Shown: positions 8,778 through 17,650 of the stretch, one piece after another
How the letters are laid out: each line of letters starts with the position of its first letter
Numbering within the stretch: the first letter of the stretch is position 1
Virus record (IMG/VR): IMGVR_UViG_3300047274_000376
Coordinates: 1-23,350 of that record
Reading direction: 5' to 3' (one strand)
Source of the DNA: a virus
DNA: 23,350 bases
Position numbers and translations under genes: made by a program
Notes under the pieces: generated by a model
Databases searched by the model: none
What the model was told of the DNA's origin: nothing
The model's input: the letters and a program-made list of their open reading frames with translations, nothing else

Positions 8778-8802
8778 GACCCTCTTGGCTGACAAGAGGG
8801 TC
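8778..8802 (-). terminator. Hairpin terminator after the head-gene operon
   Basis: GACCCTCTT (8778-8786) and AAGAGGGTC (8794-8802) form a perfect 9-bp stem with a 7-base loop. It sits 10 bp beyond the stop at 8813. On the minus strand the stem is followed by CCTGTTTTGC, a short T run. It may only partly stop transcription, giving more capsid message than tail message. Confidence 0.65.
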
Positions 8803-8812
8803 TTCTCGAGGA

Positions 8813-9289
8813 TTAATAGTTGCCTGTCACCAGCAGTGCGGTGATAACATCCCCTGCAATTAACTGGCCGTCTGCGTTTAATGCACTATCTCGTAAGATC
8901 AGGGAAAGTCCATCTGCTGAAATGCACCATGTCCATCCTGTGCTCTGATTCAGGTTTGTGGGGGCCACGGGTGGATTGGCATTGGACATCGCATATCCTG
9001 TCAATGGGAGGTTCAAGGGTTTTCCGCCAATCAGAGCCGCTGTGGTTAAGGGACGGTAAACATTGAAACTGACCACATCTTTAATAAACTTTCCTGTAAA
9101 ATTAACAACAAATAAACCATTGGCATTTCGAGTCTGTCCCGCATTGGCGCCAATATCAGCAGCCACGAGGGACCTTTTCACTGCCATCAAGGCATAATCT
9201 TGACCGGTTGAAAGGTTCACGACAGAAGGCGTTGTAATTGCCGCACCGGTTGTGTTGTTAACAGAGCCGTATCGAATAACACTAGTCAT
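8813..9289 (-). CDS. Small head protein, decoration/head-fibre candidate
   Basis: The 158-residue protein is rich in Asn, Thr, Ala, Gly and Val and looks like a beta-sandwich, with no membrane segment. It lies directly downstream of the major capsid gene with a strong AAAGGA site (CTAAGAAAGGA overlapping the capsid stop), and is followed by a terminator. That position and size suit a head decoration or stabilising protein made in high amounts with the coat. Segments such as FTGKFIKDVVSFNVYRPL and LSLILRDSALNADGQLIAGD do not match a family I can name. A minor tail protein is possible. Confidence 0.6.
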   Translation of the reverse strand: MTSVIRYGSVNNTTGAAITTPSVVNLSTGQDYALMAVKRSLVAADIGANAGQTRNANGLFVVNFTGKFIKDVVSFNVYRPLTTAALIGGKPLNLPLTGYAMSNANPPVAPTNLNQSTGWTWCISADGLSLILRDSALNADGQLIAGDVITALLVTGNY

Positions 9290-9304
9290 AGTAATTTTCC
9301 TTTC

Positions 9305-10495
9305 TTAGAAGCTCACGAATGAGTGAATGATGCCTTGTTCAATAACCGTGTTGGAACCGGCTTGTGCCCCTGCGGTTGCGGCGTATTGGCTGGGGAACTG
9401 AAGCATCTTTTGACCACGGAATTCATGACCAAAGTAAAGCTGAATACGTTCCACAAGATCGTTTTCCATGCCAATCATGGGATCTTCCGCCCAGCCCAAG
9501 GACAGGGCTCCGGCACCCATGAAGATGTTCCAGGCCGCTGTTTTGGTGCCATCTTGGCTTGTAATGGCATATTGATAAAGATCCCGGCAGGAATAAATGG
9601 AAATGCCGCGGTATTCGCCCACATAGTCCGCACCATTCAGGGTTTGAGGCGTGTTGTCAGCATCAATGACAACACCACGGTTGAAGGTGGAGTTGGCAAA
9701 GAGTGGATCTGAGAACAAGCTTGTCAAGGTTTGCGGATGGGCCAGGTAAATGTACTTGTTCATGGGCCATCCTGATTTGCTGCGCACGTAAGCCGGCTGA
9801 ATGGCATCTTCAAGACCTACCGCAGAGCCACCGCGTTCTGCGTATTGCTTGAGGGTTTCCAGATGCTTTGCCGAAAGACCGGTTCCTGCGGGTGTTGTCG
9901 CGGCAGACGTCTGGAACCCGTTCAGGTAAGTGGGGAATGTTGCGTTCGCTTGCCATTGCGCACGGGTGGTGGCCAGCGCGGGAACCGCACGATCATAAGA
10001 GGGTAATGTGCCCGCCACGTTACAGTTGGCGGTTTGAATGGTGGGATAGGCCTTCACTGTTATCGCGTTAAAGAGATCATAGTTAAGGGCGCGGGAGAAA
10101 GCTTCCACCAACTGGGACCTTGCATAAGGAGGGAGCTCAATGGGTGTTCCATACTCAAGAATATCATAGCTTTTGATCTGAACAAGGAAGCTCTTGAAAT
10201 CCACATCCACCTTGTCATAATCGACCTGTTGCTGTTGCGCATTACCGCGACGCTGATCAAAGTTGGTGATGGGATTCCTGTAATCCAAAGCTTGAAGTTT
10301 ACCCATGCGGTATTGTAAGCCTTCGCCTTTTCTGAGTTGCTTACGTACAATCGGGCGAGTGGGTTCATTCCCCATCAAATTGTAAAGGGGTGTAATCTGC
10401 ACCCATTCGCGCAGCAGCTCACGGGATACGTCAAAGGGAAACAGGTTCTGGTTGATGCCGTTATAACCTGGGGCGGGTACTGGATAGAGAGCCAT
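9305..10495 (-). CDS. Major capsid protein
   Basis: This 396-residue protein has the size and place of the coat protein, just after the scaffold. The N-terminal arm (MALYPVPAPGYNGINQNLFP) leads into a REWVQITPLYNLMGNEPTRP segment. The centre has NYDLFNAITVKAYP and a YIYLAHPQTLTSLFSDPLFA stretch, and the C-terminal part has WNIFMGAGALSLGWAEDPMI and FGHEFRGQKMLQFPSQYAAT. These features are like those of the N4-gp56-type and other HK97-fold coats in which a 'regions of the viral lattice' sequence ends in a conserved Gly-rich arm. AAAGGA lies upstream of the ATG. The fold is inferred from pattern. There is no sign of a protease gene, so maturation cleavage is not expected from this window. Confidence 0.8.
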   Translation of the reverse strand: MALYPVPAPGYNGINQNLFPFDVSRELLREWVQITPLYNLMGNEPTRPIVRKQLRKGEGLQYRMGKLQALDYRNPITNFDQRRGNAQQQQVDYDKVDVDFKSFLVQIKSYDILEYGTPIELPPYARSQLVEAFSRALNYDLFNAITVKAYPTIQTANCNVAGTLPSYDRAVPALATTRAQWQANATFPTYLNGFQTSAATTPAGTGLSAKHLETLKQYAERGGSAVGLEDAIQPAYVRSKSGWPMNKYIYLAHPQTLTSLFSDPLFANSTFNRGVVIDADNTPQTLNGADYVGEYRGISIYSCRDLYQYAITSQDGTKTAAWNIFMGAGALSLGWAEDPMIGMENDLVERIQLYFGHEFRGQKMLQFPSQYAATAGAQAGSNTVIEQGIIHSFVSF

Positions 10496-10701
10496 TTCAT
10501 AATCCTTTCATCTCTCTCAAAGTTGACAAAAAGCAACCGTGTCAAACACAGTCTATAGTTTTGATTTTTGTCTCTTCAGAGATAGGGAAGGATTTAAAAG
10601 GCTGCCAAGGGAGGTGCTCGCAAGAGCAGTCTTTTTGGCCCAAAAAATCGCCTATTCATTCGAGGGGATGAGAGATCGGGGCACGAGGCGAGGCTTCTCA
10701 C
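10496..10701. promoter_or_regulatory. 206-bp intergenic region between scaffold and capsid
   Basis: No credible gene is seen. On the minus strand (the direction of the capsid gene) there is a perfect -35-like TTGACA near 10540 but no fitting -10 box. There is also a TTGGCA with a weak TATCTC after 18 bases, and CTGAAG with TATAGA after 17 bases. The palindrome TTTTTGGGCCAAAAA occurs near 10640. The size and AT-rich character suggest an independent promoter or RNA-processing region for strong capsid expression, but no element is decisive. Confidence 0.3.
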
Positions 10702-11700
10702 TCATCGGGCGACTTGCCGGGGTCTATCGCGCTCTTCAAATAGAGCACTGATGGTATCCCGTTGAGATGACTTTTCATTGATGTCACTCATGCCGGAAAT
10801 CCGATAGTTCGGCTTGTCGTAGTCTTCGTATTGTGACAGTTTTTTCTCTAACTTGTCAATTTTTTTGTTTAACTTTTCAATTTCATTATTCTGGAAGGCG
10901 AGATAATTCTTGATGCCACCTGCTTGCTTGATGGCCTTGTAAGACTTTTCGTAAGCTTCTTGTCCCAGGCTGAGCATTTTTCTAGTTAACTTGACGGGAT
11001 CATTCTCAAGATCTGCGAGCGTCTCCAGAATATCTTCAACTTCCTCTTGGGAAGAGACAGAAAGCAGAAAATCAAAAGCTTCTATCTTGGCTTGGAGCAA
11101 TTCATCCTCGGTATATTTGCGAATGTGTTCCAGCTCCCTATTGGCAATTTGGAAAAGAGATGTGAATGGATGTTGAGAGCTGATCTCGGACGTTTCGTCA
11201 TCTTCCTCGGTCTCTGCGTGCAAAGTCTTGAGTAATCCCTGCGCCTCTTCTGTGGTCAAAGATCCATTCTCAATTAAAGATTGCACATTCTTGGAAACCA
11301 TTTTCAGCTTCTGAGAACTTTGGCGCCCAAAAGATTGATTCTCCAGAAGTCTTTTACGTGTTTTCTCTAGATCGGCCTTGAGTCTCTGGAGTTCAGAGGT
11401 ATTCTCATTCTCCTCTGATGCAGTTTCTGTGTCTAAGTTTTCTGTTTCACCGTCTTCAGTTTTGACTTTAACAGTCAGCTTTTCTTTCTTTTCTTCACTT
11501 GGAATATCGTCTTTTGGAGAAGGGTCTTTTGTTGAACTGACAACGGATCCTTCTTGACCTTTTTCTGGCAAGGATCTTGACCGCTCAACAGGAACAAGAT
11601 CTCGTTCCACAAAAAGTTCACCAATAACATCAGGCACTTCATTGTGCACCTCTTTTGTGACCTCATTATGTATTTCATTTTCCATTTTATCGTCAGTCAT
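10702..11700 (-). CDS. Capsid scaffolding protein
   Basis: The 332-residue product is highly charged and almost entirely helical. Residues ~1-110 are acidic and disordered (many Glu, Asp, Ser, Lys). Residues ~110-145 and ~270-300 look like coiled coils (for example NNEIEKLNKKIDKLEKKLSQ). The extreme C-terminus is basic (RDRPRQVAR), recalling P22-type scaffolds, whose basic C-terminus binds coat protein. It lies between portal and capsid genes, the standard scaffold position. AAGGAG six bases before the ATG is an excellent ribosome site overlapping the upstream stop. It has no enzyme motif, and I see no protease domain fused to it. Confidence 0.75.
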   Translation of the reverse strand: MTDDKMENEIHNEVTKEVHNEVPDVIGELFVERDLVPVERSRSLPEKGQEGSVVSSTKDPSPKDDIPSEEKKEKLTVKVKTEDGETENLDTETASEENENTSELQRLKADLEKTRKRLLENQSFGRQSSQKLKMVSKNVQSLIENGSLTTEEAQGLLKTLHAETEEDDETSEISSQHPFTSLFQIANRELEHIRKYTEDELLQAKIEAFDFLLSVSSQEEVEDILETLADLENDPVKLTRKMLSLGQEAYEKSYKAIKQAGGIKNYLAFQNNEIEKLNKKIDKLEKKLSQYEDYDKPNYRISGMSDINEKSSQRDTISALFEERDRPRQVAR

Positions 11701-11709
11701 TGCAACTCC

Positions 11710-12063
11710 TTAAATTTCAGTCAGCTCTCGATAGCTGACAAATGCATTAAAAATATTCTCTGAGTAATCGCTTTGGGCATAGAGAAGATCACCCGGTTCC
11801 AGGGTCAGTGCCAGATTCAAAAGCGCATCGACCCGATCGAAAGGCTGTATTGGAATCTCATCGGCGAGCACGAACAACGTTTCTTCACCCACTTCAGTTT
11901 CTCTGGCCACTGTCAATGTCACAAGAATGACGTTGTCCGTCAGGTTGGACAAAACAAGTCCATCAATCAGGCACGTATGTTGGTCATTTCCAAAGATCAA
12001 TGTGGGCGTACTGCTGATCGTGTGTATCGGATTCATTCTAAAATTCACAAAAGGCGCACTCAT
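11710..12063 (-). CDS. Small virion-associated protein of unknown function
   Basis: This 117-residue protein appears beta-rich (DGLVLSNLTDNVILVTLTVA, LALTLEPGDLLYAQSDYSEN), with no signal or membrane segment. Its start overlaps the portal stop (ATGA), so translation is coupled to the portal, and its last bases provide the ribosome site for the scaffold. Small beta proteins in this position can be head-neck or decoration proteins. I do not recognise the family. Confidence 0.7.
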   Translation of the reverse strand: MSAPFVNFRMNPIHTISSTPTLIFGNDQHTCLIDGLVLSNLTDNVILVTLTVARETEVGEETLFVLADEIPIQPFDRVDALLNLALTLEPGDLLYAQSDYSENIFNAFVSYRELTEI

Positions 12064-13898
12064 TGAAGTGCCCCCATCCCAGCAGGAATGGGTAATCCGT
12101 TGCCGCCAGAAACTCCTGCAAACTGAACTGGCTCTCCCCGGCCTGCCACTCCTTGTTCCATCATTGTCTTTTCCTGCAACGCTTGTCGCATTTCATATGC
12201 AATCTTCTCCGGATTCCTCACACCTAACCGCCGCATCAGTTCGGGGGAGAGCATCAGCCATTGCGCATGGGCATTGGACAACAAAGATTCAAAGGTGGCT
12301 TTTTGTTCCTCGTAAGTACTTCGATAATCCGGTATTTCTTCAATATACAAAGATACAGGCAATGTGCGAATGTCGTTAAATAGGACTGTTTTTCCATTGA
12401 CCTCCCGGGTCAGATTTAAAATCAGGAGCTCTCTTTCTTCAGGACTCATGATTTCAACAGCAATATTCTGAGCGCCACTGGTTTGAATCAGGTCCAGAAT
12501 AAAACGCGCTTCCCGCTTTTTCATGGCTGAACAATTGTCAAAGGCAAAGACATTATTGCGCACACTGTTCACTTGCCGGATATTCTGGGCAACCCCACTG
12601 GTGGCGTTGGTGGGAATGCCCAGCATTTCATCATAAATACCTGTCACACGCTGCATCAAGTCCAAATACAGCTCGACAACCTTGATTTGTTCTTCCCCCA
12701 GCTGTGCATTTGATGAAATTTGAAACTTGGAGTCCTTGGGCAACACGATCACAGAATCAGTGCTTTTGAGTTCCTTGCGAATCCCCTCAATGTCGCGGCC
12801 TGGCATGGGATTGCCTTCAAATACCACCCGAGAGGAGTTAATGGCATAGACCGACTTCGTGACACGAACGTTACAGTCCCTTTGGATGTCTTTCATGCTC
12901 TCGAGAAGGCCATAAGGAACTCCCGTCCGAAAGCGCCTTTGAAACACCACAGGAATATAGCTGAAATCCTTTTGAGTGGGCAAAGATGCATCCAGTGGCG
13001 CATGCTCCAAAAGGGTATTATCCAAAAAGAGGGTGCGCATAATCCTCTCTCCTTTACCTTCCTCGATATCCTCTCTCTCCCTCGCCAACTGCTCAGCAGT
13101 TTCAAGATCAAACGTCTCAAAAAACCGACCATTTTGATCAATCCCATGGTAGTATTTGTGCGGGACCTTGTACTGAACCTCAACAACTAACACCCGGCTT
13201 TGATTGACGCCCAGTGGTGTTCCAAAGTTGGCATAACTGGTATAAGTTGTACTGCGATCCATCATCTCAGGCGAGAAAATCCCCTCATAGAACGGAAACT
13301 CTGTAAAATCGATTTCTTGTGAGGCTTGCGGCCACCGATTCCTGACCATATCTGGTCGCATCCAGTATTTACGACAGACGTACTTCATCCCATTGTATTG
13401 GGGACTCAGATCATCAGGATCAGGAATGATGTTGAAAGGATGAACATAATCATACCAGATTTGTCCCTCTTCCTGACAGATTTGACTCCATCCCACGCCA
13501 CAAATCAGGGAGTCCCTGAACTTCAGTGATCCCTGGTAAGGCATTTCCTGATGCTCCTGAATGAAAAGCAAAAGATGGGTTAATGCCTCTGCCAACCTGT
13601 CATCCATTTCATTGTAAGAATCAGACCGGCACGCCGTGCGATAACGGGATTGGATTTCAACACCGGAAAGATTGTCAATGAATCCTTTGCAGATATTGAC
13701 TGTAATCGGCAACTGTCCTCGGTCTTTCAAGGTATTCAGATCATTTGCATCCCATTGATCCGTCCCATCATAGAATCCATAGTCACTGATGCATTTGGCA
13801 CGAAATTCCTGAGAGGACGGGTGCAGGTTTGCCGTCTGAAAATACTGCTGTGCCTTTTGCAAGGCGTCTTGTCGTGTTTTGGAAAGAGGGAACGACAT
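12060..13898 (-). CDS. Portal protein (P22-like)
   Basis: The portal forms the dodecameric ring through which DNA is packaged and leaves. The 612-residue length fits the large P22-type portals. Recognisable segments are DANDLNTLKDRGQLPITVNI near residue 50, CKGFIDNLSGVEIQSRYR near 70, and GVGWSQI followed by YDYVHPFNIIPDPDDLSPQY around 135-165. Further on are FSYIPVVFQRRFRTGVPYGL near 310 and a helical stem with GIYDEMLGIPTNATSGVAQN near 420. This 'VNICKGFIDNLSG...IIPDPDD' pattern is typical of P22-like portals. The C-terminal ~60 residues are helical then Gly-rich. AAGGAG lies six bases upstream of the ATG, and the stop overlaps the next gene. Confidence is high from family pattern and context, though no search was run. 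Confidence 0.88.
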   Translation of the reverse strand: MSFPLSKTRQDALQKAQQYFQTANLHPSSQEFRAKCISDYGFYDGTDQWDANDLNTLKDRGQLPITVNICKGFIDNLSGVEIQSRYRTACRSDSYNEMDDRLAEALTHLLLFIQEHQEMPYQGSLKFRDSLICGVGWSQICQEEGQIWYDYVHPFNIIPDPDDLSPQYNGMKYVCRKYWMRPDMVRNRWPQASQEIDFTEFPFYEGIFSPEMMDRSTTYTSYANFGTPLGVNQSRVLVVEVQYKVPHKYYHGIDQNGRFFETFDLETAEQLAREREDIEEGKGERIMRTLFLDNTLLEHAPLDASLPTQKDFSYIPVVFQRRFRTGVPYGLLESMKDIQRDCNVRVTKSVYAINSSRVVFEGNPMPGRDIEGIRKELKSTDSVIVLPKDSKFQISSNAQLGEEQIKVVELYLDLMQRVTGIYDEMLGIPTNATSGVAQNIRQVNSVRNNVFAFDNCSAMKKREARFILDLIQTSGAQNIAVEIMSPEERELLILNLTREVNGKTVLFNDIRTLPVSLYIEEIPDYRSTYEEQKATFESLLSNAHAQWLMLSPELMRRLGVRNPEKIAYEMRQALQEKTMMEQGVAGRGEPVQFAGVSGGNGLPIPAGMGALQ

Positions 13899-13939
13899 TC
13901 AGTCTCCTTGAAGCTCAACCGATGACATCACCAGCATCC

Positions 13940-14164
13940 TCAGGCACTTTTTTGAAAAGTCGGAATCTGTCCCTGAATCGCTTGAATGTCAGTTACAATG
14001 TCACCCAACACAGAAGACAGGTTCGCACACATCTGCTGATACTGCGGTGTTGCCTCTCCACTGTAATTAAAAACTTGCGTACCGTATTGTTGACAAAATT
14101 GTGCGTCAATATTGAAATCTGCAAGGTCCTTGAGTCCCTCGCGATTCGGTGTAATTGTAGCCAT
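13940..14164 (-). CDS. Small hypothetical phage protein
   Basis: The 74-residue protein (starting MATITPNREGLKDLADFNID) is helical in its C-terminal half (CANLSSVLGDIVTDIQAIQG) and contains two Cys. It has no signal or membrane segment. A clear AAAGGA site lies upstream of the ATG. It lies between the fibre genes and the portal and is probably co-transcribed with them. I do not recognise the family; a virion component or assembly helper is a guess from position only. Confidence 0.65.
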   Translation of the reverse strand: MATITPNREGLKDLADFNIDAQFCQQYGTQVFNYSGEATPQYQQMCANLSSVLGDIVTDIQAIQGQIPTFQKSA

Positions 14165-14208
14165 ATTAATATCCTTTCTTAGGGTTGTGTTTATTTTATT
14201 TCAACTAC

Positions 14209-15573
14209 TTAACTTTTTCCAACTTTATTTTCAATTAATGCAACTCTCCTCAGTAAATTTTGAATAGCAATTAGTCCCATTTCAAAGAGCTTTTGTTTGG
14301 AAACGCTGGGGCAAGATTCATAAGTACCATAGATAAACACAAGATTTGGCAGCGGTTCGGTGCAGATGACTTCCAGTGTGTTTTCATCTTGTCGAATAAT
14401 TTCAGCTTCGATGGTTTTTTCTGCACTCATGAGCCTGAGTTTGCGAGATTGTAATTGGGGTGTTTTTGACAATCTCAGCAAGTAAAACTCTTGCTGACGT
14501 TCCACCTTCACAGTCTCCAGAATATTAGGAATCCAGTCTTCCCCTCTCTCATCTACGTAATCTGGCAAGACTTCCTTTAATGACTCGGCAGTCACCCCAT
14601 AACAGATGCCGCTTCCATCCCGTATGGGGTCTTTGTGTTCGTATTTAAAAAAAGGAATACGGGAAAACTTCTCAATGACTTCTGTTTCAATCGTGTTTCC
14701 TGAGCTCAAAATGCTTTTTTTCTTCTCCGAGCTGTAGGCGTTAAATTCAGAAGCCTTGATCCGATTTGGACATGAAATCGAGTAGTATCCTGAACTTGTG
14801 GCCGTTCCCGTTGATCCTGACGAATTGAGATACCCATAAGTTCCAGACAAAGCATAGGTTGGATTATCATACATGACCAAGCTTCCGTTATTCAGCAATT
14901 CCATACGTTTGATTGCATTTGTACCAAATTTAAGAGTCGCTGCTCCAGTCGCCCATACATAGGCCTCATTTGTGCTGTTATTAAAACCAAACTCAACGGC
15001 ATCCGCACCATTATTTTGAATAACAAGTCCTGTGGCAGAGGCCGCGGTGTTGGTATTATTGAAGTTGATTCTGGTCTGCAATGTGTTGCTCGTAATGTTG
15101 ATCGGTGTTGATCCAATATTACTCAGAGAAAGAGGGCTTTGTACGACGAGAGACCCCGAATTATAAGCTTGAAGATTATTAGCAATCAACGTTCCTGTGG
15201 TTGCGTTGAGATTGCCAGAAGTCGTCAGGCCATAAGTGGAGAGAGAAACGGTCCCATTGATATTGAGAGTGTTGATGTAAGGAAGTATCCAGGTGCCATC
15301 CCCCCTTAAAAAGGCATTCGATGAGTTTGGGTAGCCATTGAGTCGTGAAATGTTGAGCTGTGCTGAAGTATTGGTATTGATATCAAAAACTTTTCCATCG
15401 ACATAAGTTTCAGAGGCCAAAGGATACCACAAAGCCCCATCGCAATACTCAAACTTGCCCGAAGGAAGGGTCAGTCCCTTCACCTGGCAATCCGTCATCT
15501 GAATCGGTTGAATGGCAAAAGGACTCGCCAGGGGGGCATCAGCATCCTTTTTCTTTTGTGACTTACGCACCAT
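14209..15573 (-). CDS. Tail fibre/spike with C-terminal S74-type chaperone
   Basis: This 454-residue fibre ends in an intramolecular-chaperone (peptidase S74-like) region that helps trimer folding and often cuts itself off. A short Lys-rich N-terminus is followed by a virion-side module (residues ~36-60, LPSGKFEYCDGALWYPLA) and SSNAFLRGDGTWILPYI. Residues ~100-270 are Asn/Thr/Gly-rich beta repeats. From residue ~271 (RIKASEFNAYSSEKKKSI) the S74-like part begins. S281 and K286 have the Ser...Lys spacing expected of the catalytic pair, though the usual Asp after the Ser is not kept. The last ~25 residues form a helix (IAIQNLLRRVALIENKV), as is usual for this domain. The start overlaps the upstream fibre stop by 11 bases. 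Confidence 0.8.
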   Translation of the reverse strand: MVRKSQKKKDADAPLASPFAIQPIQMTDCQVKGLTLPSGKFEYCDGALWYPLASETYVDGKVFDINTNTSAQLNISRLNGYPNSSNAFLRGDGTWILPYINTLNINGTVSLSTYGLTTSGNLNATTGTLIANNLQAYNSGSLVVQSPLSLSNIGSTPINITSNTLQTRINFNNTNTAASATGLVIQNNGADAVEFGFNNSTNEAYVWATGAATLKFGTNAIKRMELLNNGSLVMYDNPTYALSGTYGYLNSSGSTGTATSSGYYSISCPNRIKASEFNAYSSEKKKSILSSGNTIETEVIEKFSRIPFFKYEHKDPIRDGSGICYGVTAESLKEVLPDYVDERGEDWIPNILETVKVERQQEFYLLRLSKTPQLQSRKLRLMSAEKTIEAEIIRQDENTLEVICTEPLPNLVFIYGTYESCPSVSKQKLFEMGLIAIQNLLRRVALIENKVGKS

Positions 15574-16360
15574 TGTTGTAACGCATCATCCCCGCCACAA
15601 GCGCCCCAGGCCGTTGCGCCGTTGTCCCGCCCGGAAGTGTAGCCGATCCTGTTCCCGGCAATACTGGATTGTTGGCAAGGCTGACGGTGGCAGCATTTGC
15701 CGTAGTTGTGACAGTGATCTGGTTCGTTGTGCCGGTGACGGATTCAATGCCACTTTTTGCCAGCTTGATAAAAGTAATGCTGCTGGTGCCGACAGCGGTC
15801 ACAATGGCGGTTTGCATCCAGGCCGTCACCCCATTGAGGGTTCCTGTGGCCACAAAGATCGCATCGCCCTGAAACATCTGGGACGGAGAGTCAAAATCTG
15901 TCGCACGTGTCAAAATCCAGGCCACCGATGCGGATCCGGCATTGGTCACCGTATAAATACCGTTTTGCAAAGCGGTCGTCTGATCCTTGATCAGAACTCT
16001 AGCCCCCACTGGGGGAGTGATGCCGTCAATGGTAAAAACCTGGTTGGCCGTGCTTGTCAAAGTTGCCCCCACACCGGCCGTCCCATTCACGTAAGTGGCC
16101 GAGAGATTGGCCGTGGTTGCGGCAATACAGGGAGAGTTCCCAATTTGAGACAGGGCATTAATGACATACCCTTCCGTTGCCAGATAATACCAATTGGTTC
16201 CATCCGTAAATTCAGGTTTCCCTGAAGGTGTTGGCGGTACAGCCTTAACACCTATTTTAGCCAGCGCCCGCAGGCCTTCAGGGGTGGGAATGAGGGGAAT
16301 TTTAGGAGCCTCATTCAATATTTCATTTCTTTTTTCTTCAGAGGGGATCAATTTTTCCAT
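15563..16360 (-). CDS. Tail-fibre-like protein with modular ends
   Basis: The 265-residue protein contains a domain seen in many phage fibres at residues ~79-200 (ATTANLSATYVNGTAGVGAT, DGITPPVGARVLIKDQTTA, NGIYTVTN, LTRATDFDSPSQM). The N-terminal module at ~45-66 (TPSGKPEFTDGTNWYYLATE) is paralogous to the one in the next fibre protein. The C-terminal module at ~231-263 (NPVLPGTGSATLPGGTTAQR followed by a GMMRYN end) is paralogous to the end of the upstream fibre protein. AAGGA precedes the ATG. The protein stops right after the RYN motif, where many fibres continue. It is probably a short fibre or a connector in a fibre chain (inference). Confidence 0.75.
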   Translation of the reverse strand: MEKLIPSEEKRNEILNEAPKIPLIPTPEGLRALAKIGVKAVPPTPSGKPEFTDGTNWYYLATEGYVINALSQIGNSPCIAATTANLSATYVNGTAGVGATLTSTANQVFTIDGITPPVGARVLIKDQTTALQNGIYTVTNAGSASVAWILTRATDFDSPSQMFQGDAIFVATGTLNGVTAWMQTAIVTAVGTSSITFIKLAKSGIESVTGTTNQITVTTTANAATVSLANNPVLPGTGSATLPGGTTAQRPGALVAGMMRYNNGA

Positions 16361-16441
16361 AAGTCGTTTTCCTTTTTAAATTCAGTATACTTTTAATTTA
16401 CAACAAGGATGATTTCGACAGCAATTAAAAACAAGATTTTA

Positions 16442-17650
16442 TCAATGAGGTGCTGTATTATATCGAAACATTCCCGCAATGGGGACCATAGGGCGCTCGG
16501 AAGAGGCCCCTTTGGGGAGAATCATGGAAGCATTTCCAGGCAATACAGGATTATCCTGAAAGTAAGTTGTAATTGGACTCAGCAATGCACCGGCGCCATG
16601 AATCGCGCCTTGCAAGGTAATTCCAGTGCTAAGCAGGGTATTCAGGCTGTTCTGCGCACTCGTTGCACTATTTGCGGCATTCGTTGCAGAAGTTTGCGCT
16701 TGAGAGGCTGAAGAAGACGCATCTGAAGCCGAGGAAGACGCACTTCCTGCTGAAGCAGCCGCGGCAATGGCGGACGCACCAGCTCCCAAAGCAGAGACGC
16801 CTGCTGCCGTTGCAGAGGCGCTCGCTGTCGCTGCTGCTCCTGTAGCCTCTCCGGCGGCGGCCGTCGCTTCTCCAGCTGCCGTGGTGGCCTCTGTTGCTGA
16901 AGCTGCTGCTTCTTCTGCCGATGCCGCAGCCTCTTGAGCAGATGTTGCGGCCTGATTCTTAAACTCTTCCGTTTCAGCCTTGATCTGTTCCAAAGTTTCT
17001 TTAGTGGCATAATCCTGATCCCGAATCGCTACTTCAATGCTACCATCTGCGGCGGCTTTTAATATTTTCGGATCTGCGCCCACGAGCTGATTTAACGCTT
17101 GTGCATTCGGCAACGTGTTATCCGGTTGTTTTAGAATGTAGGTTGCGTCATCTGGCGCAACAGAAAAATTACTCTCCAGAGGACGATTGTCTACGCTGCC
17201 AACCCAAACTTTGTTGTGTGTTAGATCCGGTAAGTTGGACAAGGAAAGCGTCGGTTGAGGGATCGCGATATTTTGAGCATTGCCAATCCAGATATTTCCG
17301 GAAGGCAATGTTGGCGTGAGATAATCAGTATCAGGAGTCGCAATCTGAACCACTCCATCACTGTTCTTCATTAATCCATCATTCAAATCACTCAGTGCTT
17401 GTGCATTCGGAAAAACAGAGACAGGTGTATTGACAATCACTGGTGCGTCCGCAATTGCTTCTACCTGTTGTTGTAGGGACCTCACATCAATGGTCAGATC
17501 AATCAGTTTAAAAGAAGGAGCAGGGCGATTTTGTTTGTCACCCATCCAAATGTATCCTCTCTCCAAATCAGGCAGTGATGAAGAGGTGGCTAAAGCCCCC
17601 GTCACAGGAGAAAGAAAGGGATCTGTATAACCAGAAAGGTATTTCATCAT
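16442..17650 (-). CDS. Tail-fibre-like protein with Ala/Ser-rich collagen-like or coiled region
   Basis: A start at ATG 17650 overlaps the patatin stop (TGATG); a GTG three bases earlier is possible. The ~402-residue protein has repeated motifs in the N-terminal half: LPDL...IWMGDKQNRPAPS, GNIWIGNAQNIAIPQP, LPDLTHNKVWVGSVDNRP, and twice PNAQAL followed by a Gly/Asp-Tyr pattern. These are typical of phage fibres. Residues ~215-235 form a helix, and ~235-340 are almost pure Ala/Ser/Thr/Gly with Glu, a long low-complexity shaft. The last ~36 residues (NPVLPGNASMILPKG ... GMFRYNTAPH) match the end of the next fibre protein. It is probably the long fibre or fibre-anchor component. Confidence 0.78.
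   Translation of the reverse strand: MMKYLSGYTDPFLSPVTGALATSSSLPDLERGYIWMGDKQNRPAPSFKLIDLTIDVRSLQQQVEAIADAPVIVNTPVSVFPNAQALSDLNDGLMKNSDGVVQIATPDTDYLTPTLPSGNIWIGNAQNIAIPQPTLSLSNLPDLTHNKVWVGSVDNRPLESNFSVAPDDATYILKQPDNTLPNAQALNQLVGADPKILKAAADGSIEVAIRDQDYATKETLEQIKAETEEFKNQAATSAQEAAASAEEAAASATEATTAAGEATAAAGEATGAAATASASATAAGVSALGAGASAIAAAASAGSASSSASDASSSASQAQTSATNAANSATSAQNSLNTLLSTGITLQGAIHGAGALLSPITTYFQDNPVLPGNASMILPKGASSERPMVPIAGMFRYNTAPH

Noticed and set aside
15563-15573. Possible programmed frameshift joining fibre 2 to fibre 3
   Set aside because: The 11-base overlap has no slippery heptamer, and a +1 shift would insert a Lys-rich linker. A normal ATG start fits better.
16642-17010. Arg/Gln-rich open frame in the fibre 1 region
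   Set aside because: It is a shadow of the Ala/Ser-rich region and has no start site.
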